Of a stretch of DNA of 64,000 nt, positions 7,023 to 15,094 are shown in pieces. The notes below the pieces were generated by a model, which had not been told where the DNA came from, ran no database searches, and was given only the letters and a program-made list of their open reading frames with translations. Origin of the DNA: Actinomadura graeca. GTDB taxonomy: Bacteria > Actinomycetota > Actinomycetes > Streptosporangiales > Streptosporangiaceae. The position numbers were made by a program, and so were the translations under genes. The stretch covers positions 4,402,001-4,466,000 of the forward strand of contig NZ_CP059572.1 of assembly GCF_019175365.1 (NCBI RefSeq). Direction: 5' to 3'. Every line of letters begins with the position of its first letter. Position 1 is the stretch's first letter.

Positions 7023-9131
7023 TCAGCTTTTGATCGAGCGGATCAGGAGTTGGGAGACGTCGACGACCTCCAGTGTCTCCTTGGCGTCGCCCGAGTTCTT
7101 CTTCTCGTTGATGGCGTCGCCGAGCATGACCAGGCAGAACGGGCAGGCGGTGGAGACGGTGTCGGGGTCGGTCTCGAGTGCTTCGTCGACGCGTTCGGTG
7201 TTGATGCGCTTGCCGATGCGCTCTTCCATCCACATGCGGGCGCCGCCGGCGCCACAGCAGAAGCCGCGGTCCTTGTGGCGGTGCATTTCGCGGGTGCGGA
7301 CGCCGGGGACGGTGGCCATGATGTCGCGCGGCTGCTTGTAGACCTTGTTGTGGCGGCCGAGGAAGCAGGGGTCGTGGTAGGTGATGTTCTCCTCGATCGG
7401 GGTGACGGGGGTGAGTTTGCCCGTCTCCACCAGGTGGGCGAGGAGCTGGGTGTGGTGGACGACCTCGTACTCGCCGCCGATCTGCGGGTATTCGTTGGCG
7501 AGGGTGTTGAAGCAGTGGGGACAGGTCGCGACGATCTTCTTGGCGCCGGCCTCGTTCAGGGTCTCGACGTTCTGCTGGGCGAGCATCTGGAAGACGAACT
7601 CCATGCCGAGGCGGCGTGCGGGGTCGCCGGTGCAGGCTTCCATCGGGCCGAGGACGGCGAATTTGACGCCGGCGATGTGCAGGAGTTCGGCGACGGCCTT
7701 AGTGGTCTTCTTGGCGCGGTCTTCCAGGGCGCCGGCGCAGCCGACCCAGAAGAGGTACTCGGTGTCCTCGGGGAGTTTCTCGTCGACGATCTCGACCTCG
7801 AAGTCGAGTTCCCCGATCCATTCGAGGCGCTTCGTCTCGGACATGCCCCAGGGGTTGCCCTTGTTCTCCAGGTTCTTCAGCATGACGCCGGCCTCGGACG
7901 GGAACGAGGACTCGATCATGACCTGGAAACGGCGCATGTCCAGGATGTGGTCGATGTGCTCGATGTCGACGGGGCATTGCTCGACGCAGGCGCCGCAGTT
8001 GGTGCAGGACCAGAGGACGTCGGGGTGGATGACGCCGTCCTCGGCGACGAGTTCCTTGTCGACCTGCATGGCGAGCTTCTGCTCGTCGGTGAACTTCTCG
8101 CGCTGTTCTTCGGAGGCGGTGAAGTAGGGCGCCTTGGCGAGGGCGTGGTCGCGCAGTTCGAGGACGAGCATCTTCGGCGACAGGGGCTTGCCGGTGTTCC
8201 AGGCGGGGCATTGCGACTGGCAGCGTCCGCACTCGGTGCAGGTCGCCATGTCGAGGAAGCCCTTCCAGGTGAAGTCCTCGATCTTGCCGCGGCCGAAGAC
8301 GTCCTCGTCGGGGTCGGCCTCCTCGAAGTCCAGGGGCTTGCCGCCCGACATCATGGGCTGGACGGCGCCGAGGCCGTCCGGGCGGCGCTTGAACATGACG
8401 TTCAGCGGCGCGAGGAAGATGTGCAGGTGCTTGGAGTGGACGACGAAGACGAGGAAGATCAGCGCGACGGCGATGTGCAGCAGCAGGCCGACGGACTCCA
8501 GCACTTCGAGGGTGTCGTGGCCCAGGCCGTCGAAGAGGTGGCCGACGGCGTAGGAGAAGTAGGCGCCTTTGCCGTAGGCGAGGTTGCCGCTGGCCCATGC
8601 GACGCCCCGGAAGAAGAACATCGTCCAGATCACGTTGAAGATCATGAAGAGCGTGATCCAGGCGCCGCTGAGGTGGGAGCCCTTGAAGCGGGATTTGCGT
8701 CCGATGCGCTGGGGGGAGTTCTTGACGCGGATCGCGGTGAAGGTGATCAGGCCGGCGGTGCAGGCGAGGGCGATGGTGTCCTGGACGAAGCCGATCGGGC
8801 CCCACGTCTGGAGCCAGGGGATGTGCTCGTCCAGCCCGAACAGCAGCGCGACGGCCGCTTCCAGGTAGACGGTGGCGAGGAGGAAGAACGCCCACATGAC
8901 GGCAGCGTGCGCGGCGCCCGCGACCGACCATTTCAGCAGTTTGCGCTGGCCGAGGACCTCGGTGACCTGGTCTTCGATGTCGGCCTTGGGGTCACGCTTG
9001 ACCTGGAGCACCCGTTCGGGGTCCGGCTGGCCGCTCTTGGCGATGGCGTAGAGGAACAGCACCCGCCGCCCGGCGAGCGCCAGCGCGACCGCCGTGCCGG
9101 CGAGCCCTATGACCAACGTGATCCAGAACAC
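7023..9131 (-). CDS. etfD: Membrane iron-sulfur oxidoreductase EtfD (ETF:menaquinone oxidoreductase)
   Basis: This 702-residue protein joins an N-terminal membrane domain with several helices (about 1-250) to a cytoplasmic ferredoxin-like domain with two 4Fe-4S motifs, 'CTECGRCQSQCP' and 'CTNCGACVEQCP'. Two CCG heterodisulfide-reductase repeats follow (ending 'CPHCFNTL' and 'CCGAGGARMW'). The layout matches mycobacterial EtfD (Rv0338c), which passes electrons from acyl-CoA dehydrogenases via ETF to menaquinone in fatty-acid beta-oxidation. The GTG follows GGAGG eight bases upstream. A thiolase and a 3-hydroxyacyl-CoA dehydrogenase lie nearby, supporting that role. A palindrome at 9210-9224 is a possible operator. 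Confidence 0.88.
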   Translation of the reverse strand: MFWITLVIGLAGTAVALALAGRRVLFLYAIAKSGQPDPERVLQVKRDPKADIEDQVTEVLGQRKLLKWSVAGAAHAAVMWAFFLLATVYLEAAVALLFGLDEHIPWLQTWGPIGFVQDTIALACTAGLITFTAIRVKNSPQRIGRKSRFKGSHLSGAWITLFMIFNVIWTMFFFRGVAWASGNLAYGKGAYFSYAVGHLFDGLGHDTLEVLESVGLLLHIAVALIFLVFVVHSKHLHIFLAPLNVMFKRRPDGLGAVQPMMSGGKPLDFEEADPDEDVFGRGKIEDFTWKGFLDMATCTECGRCQSQCPAWNTGKPLSPKMLVLELRDHALAKAPYFTASEEQREKFTDEQKLAMQVDKELVAEDGVIHPDVLWSCTNCGACVEQCPVDIEHIDHILDMRRFQVMIESSFPSEAGVMLKNLENKGNPWGMSETKRLEWIGELDFEVEIVDEKLPEDTEYLFWVGCAGALEDRAKKTTKAVAELLHIAGVKFAVLGPMEACTGDPARRLGMEFVFQMLAQQNVETLNEAGAKKIVATCPHCFNTLANEYPQIGGEYEVVHHTQLLAHLVETGKLTPVTPIEENITYHDPCFLGRHNKVYKQPRDIMATVPGVRTREMHRHKDRGFCCGAGGARMWMEERIGKRINTERVDEALETDPDTVSTACPFCLVMLGDAINEKKNSGDAKETLEVVDVSQLLIRSIKS

Positions 9132-9209
9132 TGTTCCGTCCTCCTGGGGTACGGGCGATGGCAGTCAGCGTAGAACCGGCGTCGGAACGCGCGTCATCCG
9201 GGGCCCGAA

Positions 9210-9224
9210 TACTACTCGGTAGTA
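9210..9224. promoter_or_regulatory. Palindrome upstream of etfD, possible operator
   Basis: TACTAC-TCG-GTAGTA is a perfect six-base inverted repeat, 79 bases before the etfD start and 167 bases before the gene at 9391. It is AT-richer than its surroundings. The size fits a TetR-type site, and control by an acyl-CoA-responsive repressor is speculation. Confidence 0.45.
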
Positions 9225-9390
9225 GCTTATGCGTGGCTCCCGCAGGTCAGCGGAAGACCGCTGCCGGGGGACGCGCGATCGCCCTCTCGCGGTCGTGTCA
9301 TGCCCACACCCTAGAGATTAGGCGCGCCGATGAATATCGCGCGGCCCCGGAGTCCACACCGGGAACACACGTACCGCTGAGGAGTGACCG

Positions 9391-9972
9391 ATGACCTCTG
9401 CCCCCGATCTCGCGCCCGCCGCCCGGCGGCTGGGCCTCCTGCTCGCCGGTGTGCGCGACTCGCAGCTGGCCGCGCCGACGCCCTGCGTGGAGTACACGCT
9501 CGGTGATCTGATCGACCACGTGGGCGGACTGTCCAAGGCGTTCACCTGGTCGGCCGAGAAGAACTGGCCGGACGTCCCGTCCACCGGCCCGTCCGGCGAC
9601 GCGTCCCGGCTCGCCCCCGACTGGCGCGCCCGCATCCCCGAGCAGCTCGACGCGCTCGCCGCGGCCTGGACGGTCCCGGACGCCTGGCAGGGCATGACCA
9701 AGGCCGGAGGCGTGGACCTTCCCGGCGAGGTCGCGGGACGGGTCGCGCTGAACGAGATCGTCGTGCACGGGTGGGACGTCGCGCGTGCGAGCGGGCAGCC
9801 CTACGAGCCGGGGCGGGATGAGATCGACCTGTGCATGGAGCTCGTGGGACCGGCCGCGGGACAGCCGGACGGACCGTTCGGCCCGGTCTTCGCGACCGCG
9901 GAGGACGCCCCGCCGCTCGACCGGCTGATCGGGCTGACCGGGCGCGACCCCGCGTGGACCCCGCCCGCCTGA
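9391..9972 (+). CDS. TIGR03086-family protein (DinB/maleylpyruvate isomerase-like)
   Basis: The 193-residue protein belongs to the mycothiol-dependent-enzyme-like family. It begins with a helical segment and 'TPCVEYTLGDLIDHV', and later has 'GRVALNEIVVHGWDVARA'. The two histidine regions (in DLIDHV and VVHGWD) supply the usual metal site. These proteins are thought to be thiol-dependent transferases or detoxification enzymes in actinobacteria, and the substrate is unknown. GAGGAG lies seven bases before the ATG. It faces the thiolase gene, with a GC-rich inverted-repeat terminator between them. Confidence 0.8.
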   Translation: MTSAPDLAPAARRLGLLLAGVRDSQLAAPTPCVEYTLGDLIDHVGGLSKAFTWSAEKNWPDVPSTGPSGDASRLAPDWRARIPEQLDALAAAWTVPDAWQGMTKAGGVDLPGEVAGRVALNEIVVHGWDVARASGQPYEPGRDEIDLCMELVGPAAGQPDGPFGPVFATAEDAPPLDRLIGLTGRDPAWTPPA

Positions 9973-10040
9973 CCCGCGTCACCTCGGCCCGGCCGGACCG
10001 GCCGCCTGACCCGCGTCACGCCGTCCGGCCGGACCGGCCG
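9967..10040. terminator. Duplicated GC-rich inverted repeat between convergent genes
   Basis: A 37-base unit is present twice (from 9967 and 10004). Each copy contains GGCCGGACCGGCC (9991-10003 and 10027-10039), able to form a stem. The first copy includes the stop codon of the upstream gene. It probably acts as a two-way terminator. Confidence 0.5.
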
Positions 10041-10070
10041 CACCGGTCCGGCCGGGGCGTCAGGGTGTGG

Positions 10071-11279
10071 TCACACCCGCTCGAAGACCGCCGCGAGGCC
10101 CTGGCCGCCGCCGATGCACATGGTCTCCAGGCCGTAGCGGGCCTCGCGGCGCCGCATCTCGCGCGCGAGCGTCGCGAGGATGCGGGCGCCGGTGGCGCCG
10201 ACGGGGTGGCCGAGGGAGATGCCGGAGCCGTGGACGTTCACGCGGTCCCAGTCGTCGTCCTTCAGGCCCCACTCCCGCGCGACGGCCAGCACCTGCGCCG
10301 CGAACGCCTCGTTCAGCTCGATCAGGTCGATGTCGGACAGCGACAGGCCCGCCGCGTCCAGCGCCTTGGCGGTGGCGGGCACCGGGCCGATGCCCATCGT
10401 GCGCGGCGGGACGCCGGCGCGGGCCCAGGAGACCAGGCGGACGAGCGGCCGCAGCCCCAGCTCCTCCGCGCGCTCCGGGGTCGTGACGACGCACGCGGCG
10501 GCCGCGTCGTTCTGGCCGCTGGAGTTGCCCGCGGTGACGGTCGCGGCATCGTCGGATTTGCCGAGGACGGGACGCAGCTTCGCCAGCCCCTCGACGGTGG
10601 TGTCGGGACGCGGGTGCTCGTCGGTGTCGACGACCGTGTCGCCCTTGCGGGACCGGACGGTCACCGGGACGATCTCCTCGGCGAAGACCCCGGACCGCTG
10701 GGCGGCGACGGCGCGCCGGTGGGAGCGGACGGCCAGCTCGTCCTGCTCCTCGCGTCCGATGCCGTACTCGCGCCGCAGGTTCTCGGCGGTCTCCAGCATC
10801 CCGCCGGGCACGGGGTGGCTCGCGCCGCCGGCGGTGACACGGCCGCGCGCGAGGGAGTCGTGCAGGTTCAGGCCGGGGCCGCGGATGCCCCAGCGCGCCT
10901 CGGTGGTGTAGAAGGGCGCGCTGCTCATGCTCTCCGCGCCGCCCGCGATGATCACGTCGCTGACGCCCGTCTGGACCTGCATCGCGGCGTAGACGACGGC
11001 CTGGAGGCCCGACCCGCAGCGCCGGTCGATCTGGAGGCCGCCGACCTCGACGGGCAGCCCGGCGTCGAGCGCGGCGACCCGTCCGATGGCGGGGGCGTCG
11101 GACGTCGGGTAGCAGTGGCCGAGGATCACCTCGTCGATCGCGTCGCCGGGCAGCCCGGTCCGCTCGACGAGGGCCGTGATGACGGTGGCGGCGAGGTCCA
11201 CGGCCGGGACGGTCTTGAACACCCCGCCGAACCGGCCGATCGGGGTACGCAGCGGCTCGCAGATCACCGCGTCGCGCAT
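10071..11279 (-). CDS. Acetyl-CoA acetyltransferase (thiolase)
   Basis: The 402-residue thiolase has acyl-accepting Cys88 in 'RRCGSGLQ', the 'NEAFAAQ' loop, 'HGSGISLGHPVGATGAR' with the catalytic histidine, and a C-terminal 'CIGGGQGLA' with the second cysteine. It cleaves 3-ketoacyl-CoA in beta-oxidation or condenses acetyl-CoA. The ATG at 11279 is set by GAGGAG seven bases upstream, although the open frame runs much further. It is divergent from the 3-hydroxyacyl-CoA dehydrogenase gene across 123 bases, so the two consecutive steps of the cycle share a control region. Confidence 0.92.
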   Translation of the reverse strand: MRDAVICEPLRTPIGRFGGVFKTVPAVDLAATVITALVERTGLPGDAIDEVILGHCYPTSDAPAIGRVAALDAGLPVEVGGLQIDRRCGSGLQAVVYAAMQVQTGVSDVIIAGGAESMSSAPFYTTEARWGIRGPGLNLHDSLARGRVTAGGASHPVPGGMLETAENLRREYGIGREEQDELAVRSHRRAVAAQRSGVFAEEIVPVTVRSRKGDTVVDTDEHPRPDTTVEGLAKLRPVLGKSDDAATVTAGNSSGQNDAAAACVVTTPERAEELGLRPLVRLVSWARAGVPPRTMGIGPVPATAKALDAAGLSLSDIDLIELNEAFAAQVLAVAREWGLKDDDWDRVNVHGSGISLGHPVGATGARILATLAREMRRREARYGLETMCIGGGQGLAAVFERV

Positions 11280-11402
11280 GATGTGCTCCTCAAAGTCCGG
11301 GTCAGGGGCACTTGGCAGGTTACGACGTCGCCGCGCCGGGCCGGACGGCGGGCTTCCACCAGGCAGACGGTTGAATGGGTCGGACGAGCGAGGAGGGCGG
11401 CT

Positions 11403-12944
11403 ATGGAGCAGTGGGCGCGGCGGGTCTCGACGGTGCGGGTGATCGGCGCGGGGGCCATGGGGCGCGGGATCGCGCAGTGGGCGGCCGCGGGCGGGCTGAC
11501 GGTGGAACTGGCCGACGTGCGCCCGGAGGCGGTGGCCGAGGCGGTGGACTACGCGGGGGCGATGTTCGCCCGGCTCGCGGCGAAGGGACGGATGTCCGCG
11601 GACGACGCGGAGGCGGCCGCGGGGCGGCTCCGGCCCGTCGGGGAGCCGCTGACGCCGTTCCAGAACTGCGACCTGGTAGTGGAGGCCGTCCGGGAGGACC
11701 TGGAGACGAAGCGGGAGCTGTTCGCGGCGCTGGAGCGGGTCGTCCCGGCGCACACGGTCCTCGCGACCAACACCAGCTCGCTGCCGGTGACGGCGATCGG
11801 CGCGACGATGTCCGACCCGTCCCGGCTGGCGGGGCTCCACTTCTTCAACCCGGTGCCGCTGATGCGCCTGGTCGAGGTGATCCCCGGCGCGCGGACGGCC
11901 GGCTGGGTCGCGGACGCCCTGGCGGACCTCGTGCGGCGCCTCGGCCACGAGCCGGTCCTCGCGCCGGACGCGCCGGGGTTCCTGGTCAACCACGCCGGGC
12001 GCGGGCTGGTCACCGAGGCGTTGCAGATCCTGTCGGAGGGCGCCGCGGAGCCCGCGGACATCGACCGGATCGCGCGGGACGTCCTCGGCCTGAAGATGGG
12101 CCCGTGCGAGCTGCTCGACCTCACCGGGCTGGACGTGTCGCAGCCGGTGATGGAGAGCATCTGGACGGGCTTCTACACCGAGCCGCGGTTCCGCCCGTCG
12201 CGTCTCGCACGTGCGCGTGTGGAGGCGGGGCTCCTCGGACGCAAGACGGGCGAGGGTTTCTACTCGTACGTGGACGGCGCCAAGCAGGAACCGGCGGAGG
12301 TCGCCGCGCCGGACATCGAGGCGCGTCCGGTCTGGATCCATGACGGGGAGCCCGGCGTCAGGGAAGGGCTGGGGATGCTGCTGTCCGAGGGCGGCGTGGA
12401 GGTCGAGTCCGGGGACCGGCCGTCCGCTGAGGCGGTCGTGCTCGTCGCGCCGTTCGGACGGAGCGTCGTGGACACCGCCGAGGGTCTTCCCCTTGAGCGG
12501 ACCCTGGGCGTGGACCCGTTCGGCGGGTTCTTCACCCGCCTCACCGTGTCCGTGCACCCGGGCGTCGACAGGGAGGCGGGGCGGGCGGGGCTGGCCGCGC
12601 TCGTCGCGACGGGACGGGACGTCAGCGTCGTCCGGGACGCGCCCGCGACCGTCGCGCAGCGGCTCCTCGCCTCGGTCGTGAACGTCGGCTGCGGCATCGC
12701 GGAGCAGCGGCTCGCCGCCCCGGCGGACATCGACACCGCCGTCAGGCTCGGCCTCGGCTACCCGCGCGGGCCGCTGGAGTGGGGCGACAACGCGGGCGCC
12801 GGGCGGGTGCTCGGCCTGCTGCGCGGCCTGCACGCGGCGACCGGCGACCCGCGTTACCGTCCGAGCGGCTGGCTGGCCGAACGGGCGGCGCTCGGCCTCC
12901 CTCTCGCGAAGGCCGGCACCGCCCCGTCCGACCTGACGGGCTGA
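11403..12944 (+). CDS. 3-hydroxyacyl-CoA dehydrogenase with tandem C-terminal domains
   Basis: This 513-residue enzyme has a Rossmann domain starting 'VIGAGAMGRGIAQWAAAGG'. It has the active-site segments 'NTSSLPVTAIG' and 'GLHFFNPVPLMRLVEVI', with the catalytic histidine in HFF, and two C-terminal dehydrogenase domains ('APGFLVNHAGRG' and later 'LGYPRGPLEWGD'). The layout is that of PaaH/PaaC-type enzymes that oxidise 3-hydroxyacyl-CoA or 3-hydroxyadipyl-CoA. ATG 11403 has GAGGAGG seven bases ahead. The frame is open far upstream but without codon support. Adjacent thiolase and etfD suggest fatty-acid or phenylacetate-type catabolism. Confidence 0.9.
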   Translation: MEQWARRVSTVRVIGAGAMGRGIAQWAAAGGLTVELADVRPEAVAEAVDYAGAMFARLAAKGRMSADDAEAAAGRLRPVGEPLTPFQNCDLVVEAVREDLETKRELFAALERVVPAHTVLATNTSSLPVTAIGATMSDPSRLAGLHFFNPVPLMRLVEVIPGARTAGWVADALADLVRRLGHEPVLAPDAPGFLVNHAGRGLVTEALQILSEGAAEPADIDRIARDVLGLKMGPCELLDLTGLDVSQPVMESIWTGFYTEPRFRPSRLARARVEAGLLGRKTGEGFYSYVDGAKQEPAEVAAPDIEARPVWIHDGEPGVREGLGMLLSEGGVEVESGDRPSAEAVVLVAPFGRSVVDTAEGLPLERTLGVDPFGGFFTRLTVSVHPGVDREAGRAGLAALVATGRDVSVVRDAPATVAQRLLASVVNVGCGIAEQRLAAPADIDTAVRLGLGYPRGPLEWGDNAGAGRVLGLLRGLHAATGDPRYRPSGWLAERAALGLPLAKAGTAPSDLTG

Positions 12945-12991
12945 CGGCGCGACGGCCGGCGGCGTGACGGGCCGTCGGCCCCGCCGCCTCG

Positions 12992-14071
12992 TCAGGGGAG
13001 CGCGGGGACCCGCGGCCCGTCGTCGGTCCAGCCGACCTGGAGGTACACGGTCGTCCCCGACTTGCTCCTCAGCTTCGCGAGTTCCCCGGTCTGCGCCACC
13101 GACGCCGACAGGACCAGGGAGGTCCGCGGGTCGATCACCAGGCGGGTGACGGGACCGCGGTCACCGCTCTGCAGGACGAGGCCGATCCCCTTGCGTCCGC
13201 GCTCGTCGGTGGTCCTGCCGATGACCTTGACCGCCGGCATGGTCGCCAGCGCCCGGTAGGCGGCCCCCCGGACCTTCGGCGCGGCGGGGACGTCCGCCAG
13301 CAGCCCGGCGAGGCACTGCTGGACGAAGCCGTTCCGCGCCGCGGCGGGCACCGGGCCGTCGTCGTTGTTCCGCATGGCGTCCACGACGGCGTCCTTGAGG
13401 GCGGCGGGCTCGGCGGGCAGCGCCCGCACCTGCGCGAACGACATCTCCTTGTCGCACACGGTGAAGGTGCCCGGCCCCGTGACCTTGTTTACCTCACCGG
13501 GCCGGGGACCGCTGTGGACGATGATGTGGGCGCCGTCCACCGTGTCGCCCCTGCCGAGGTCCCAGCTGGTGGGCGAGCCGTCGCGCTTCCACGCCGCCGC
13601 GTCCGCCTGTGTGGAGGGGCGGGCGCCCACGTCGCGGAAGCCGGAGGCGGAGCGTCCGCTGCGCAGCGTCCACGTCTCCGTCACGGACCGCTTGTCCACC
13701 CAGTAGCGGTTCCCCTTCGGCCCCACCTGGACGGGCCTGGACATCAAGGTACGCAGATGCCAGTACCGGCCCGTGGCGGGCGCCGCCTCGGCCTGCTTCG
13801 CCGCGGAGAGCAGCACGGCCTGCGCGGACATCGGACGGGCCTCCACCGGGTCGGGCGCGCGCGGGGAGGTCCCGGACGACAGCAGCAGCACGCCCGCGAC
13901 GCCCGCCGCGGCCGCGGCCACGCCGATCCCGCCGAAGAGCGGCAGGCGCGGCAGCGCGGGACGGCGGCGCCGGTCTCGGATCTCCGCGGTGAGCCGGCGC
14001 CGGCCCGCGGCTGCGGCCTCGCCGGAAGGTTCCTCGTCGAGCAGGGTGGCGATCATCTGGAGTTCGTCCAT
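12992..14071 (-). CDS. Membrane-anchored sigma-factor partner (CU044_5270-like protein)
   Basis: The 359-residue protein has a short cytoplasmic N-terminus ('MDELQMIATLLDEEPSGEA'), one membrane span at about 46-66 ('GIGVAAAAAGVAGVLLLSS') and a large outside domain. It follows an ECF sigma gene, so an anti-sigma role is likely. No zinc HxxxCxxC motif is visible. It resembles the CU044_5270 family of actinomycetes. AAGGAG lies seven bases before this ATG. An in-frame ATG two codons earlier (14077) overlaps the sigma stop and would give tighter coupling. Two cysteines in the outer domain could form a disulfide. Confidence 0.7.
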   Translation of the reverse strand: MDELQMIATLLDEEPSGEAAAAGRRRLTAEIRDRRRRPALPRLPLFGGIGVAAAAAGVAGVLLLSSGTSPRAPDPVEARPMSAQAVLLSAAKQAEAAPATGRYWHLRTLMSRPVQVGPKGNRYWVDKRSVTETWTLRSGRSASGFRDVGARPSTQADAAAWKRDGSPTSWDLGRGDTVDGAHIIVHSGPRPGEVNKVTGPGTFTVCDKEMSFAQVRALPAEPAALKDAVVDAMRNNDDGPVPAAARNGFVQQCLAGLLADVPAAPKVRGAAYRALATMPAVKVIGRTTDERGRKGIGLVLQSGDRGPVTRLVIDPRTSLVLSASVAQTGELAKLRSKSGTTVYLQVGWTDDGPRVPALP

Positions 14072-14073
14072 GG

Positions 14074-14676
14074 TCATGCTCCTTCGGTGTCGATCTCGTG
14101 GGCGGGCAGTTCGGCGCGCAATCTCCTGCGCGCGCGGTTGAGGCGGGAGCCGACCGTCCCGTACGGGATGCCGAGGACGGTGGCGATCTCCTCGTGGGTG
14201 AGCTGGCCCAGCGCCTTGAGGAGCACGACGTCGCGGTCCTTGCGCGACAGCCCGGCGAGCGCGCGGGCGAGCGCGGGCTGCATGCGCTCGGCGGTCACGG
14301 AGGTGGTGACGCTGTCCTCGTGGCCGCCGGGGTCGGGTTCGGGGCCGAGGCGGGCGAGGGCCCGGTAGCGGCGCGTCTCGACCCGCCGGTGCTGGGCGAT
14401 CAGCTTGGTCGCGAACCCGAACAGCCACGGGCGGACGGCGCCGCGCCCGGGGTCGAACGCGGCGCGGCGCCGGAACGCGGCGAGGAACGTCTCGGCGACG
14501 ACGTCGTCGGCGGCGTCGCGTCCGAGACGGCCCGCGACGTAGCGGTACACGGCGGCGAAGTGCCGGTCGTAGACGGCGGTGAACTGCTCGGCGTCGTCGA
14601 GGGACGCGGCGACGAGCCCGGCGTCGTCGTCCTCGCGGGTCCCGCCGGGCCGGGCGAGGCGGGGCGGGGCGGTCAC
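14074..14676 (-). CDS. ECF-type RNA polymerase sigma factor
   Basis: The 200-residue sigma-70 family protein has region 2 ('FTAVYDRHFAAVYRYV' then 'DVVAETFLAAFRR') and region 4 ('LTHEEIATVLGIPYGTVGSRL') separated by a loop and no extra C-terminal domain. It would direct RNA polymerase to a stress or envelope regulon under control of the downstream membrane protein, whose gene overlaps its stop. The GTG at 14676 is the first start giving family length. No strong SD is visible and the upstream DNA is very GC-rich. The inducing signal is unknown. Confidence 0.85.
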   Translation of the reverse strand: MTAPPRLARPGGTREDDDAGLVAASLDDAEQFTAVYDRHFAAVYRYVAGRLGRDAADDVVAETFLAAFRRRAAFDPGRGAVRPWLFGFATKLIAQHRRVETRRYRALARLGPEPDPGGHEDSVTTSVTAERMQPALARALAGLSRKDRDVVLLKALGQLTHEEIATVLGIPYGTVGSRLNRARRRLRAELPAHEIDTEGA

Positions 14677-14931
14677 CCGTCCGCCCCGCTGATGGGGTCG
14701 GGCATGAAGAACCTCCGGGGGTCGGTGTCATCCTGTACTCCGCCCCGCCCCCCGATCACTTTCACGCCCGCCGGACGGTCACCGCCGCGGCGTCCCCTCC
14801 CGTGAGGTCACGCACACCGGACCGACCCCCATCTCCGCAAGCCCGGGGAGGGGAAGACGGGCGACGACGTGACGGAGTCCGGGAACCGGAATAGGTCGCT
14901 CAATCGTCCTGTTGAGGAGAACGTCAGCAAA
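14677..14931. other. Gene-free upstream part of the dnaK control region
   Basis: No gene is seen between the divergent sigma factor and dnaK. An everted repeat, CTCAA at 14899-14903 and TTGAG at 14912-14916, resembles HAIR half-sites in reversed order. The rest has no recognised signal. Confidence 0.5.
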
Positions 14932-14952
14932 GTTGAGTCGGGTCGGCTCAAG
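14932..14952. promoter_or_regulatory. HAIR operator (HspR binding site) before dnaK
   Basis: GTTGAGT-N7-GCTCAAG matches the HspR-associated inverted repeat CTTGAGT-N7-ACTCAAG with one change in each arm. The HspR gene is in the same cluster, so heat-shock autoregulation is expected. Confidence 0.85.
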
Positions 14953-14956
14953 TCAT

Positions 14957-14985
14957 TTGACAACGAGTTCCGCGCCCGGCACCCT
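14957..14985 (+). promoter_or_regulatory. Probable dnaK promoter
   Basis: TTGACA at 14957-14962 lies immediately after the HAIR site. Seventeen bases later CACCCT could serve as a weak -10 box. HspR bound at the HAIR would block polymerase. The leader to dnaK would be about 100 bases. Confidence 0.45.
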
Positions 14986-15094
14986 TGCAGCAGAGACCGG
15001 CATCCTTGCGAGCAGAGACTCGGCCGGGCGCAGGACCCAGGGGGACGCGGCCGGAACGTGATAACCGGCACGGAACGACGGAGGACGAACAGAC

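Noticed and set aside
7017..9173. 718-codon open frame on the plus strand opposite etfD
   Set aside because: Acid-rich, repetitive shadow of a well-supported gene in high-GC DNA. No domain is recognisable.
10071..12833. 920-codon minus-strand frame extending the thiolase
   Set aside because: Only the last 402 codons are thiolase, with a good SD at 11279. The rest is the shadow of the 3-hydroxyacyl-CoA dehydrogenase gene.
9831..12944. 1037-codon plus-strand frame covering the 3-hydroxyacyl-CoA dehydrogenase
   Set aside because: The first ~520 codons oppose the thiolase and have no family likeness. The true start at 11403 has a strong SD.
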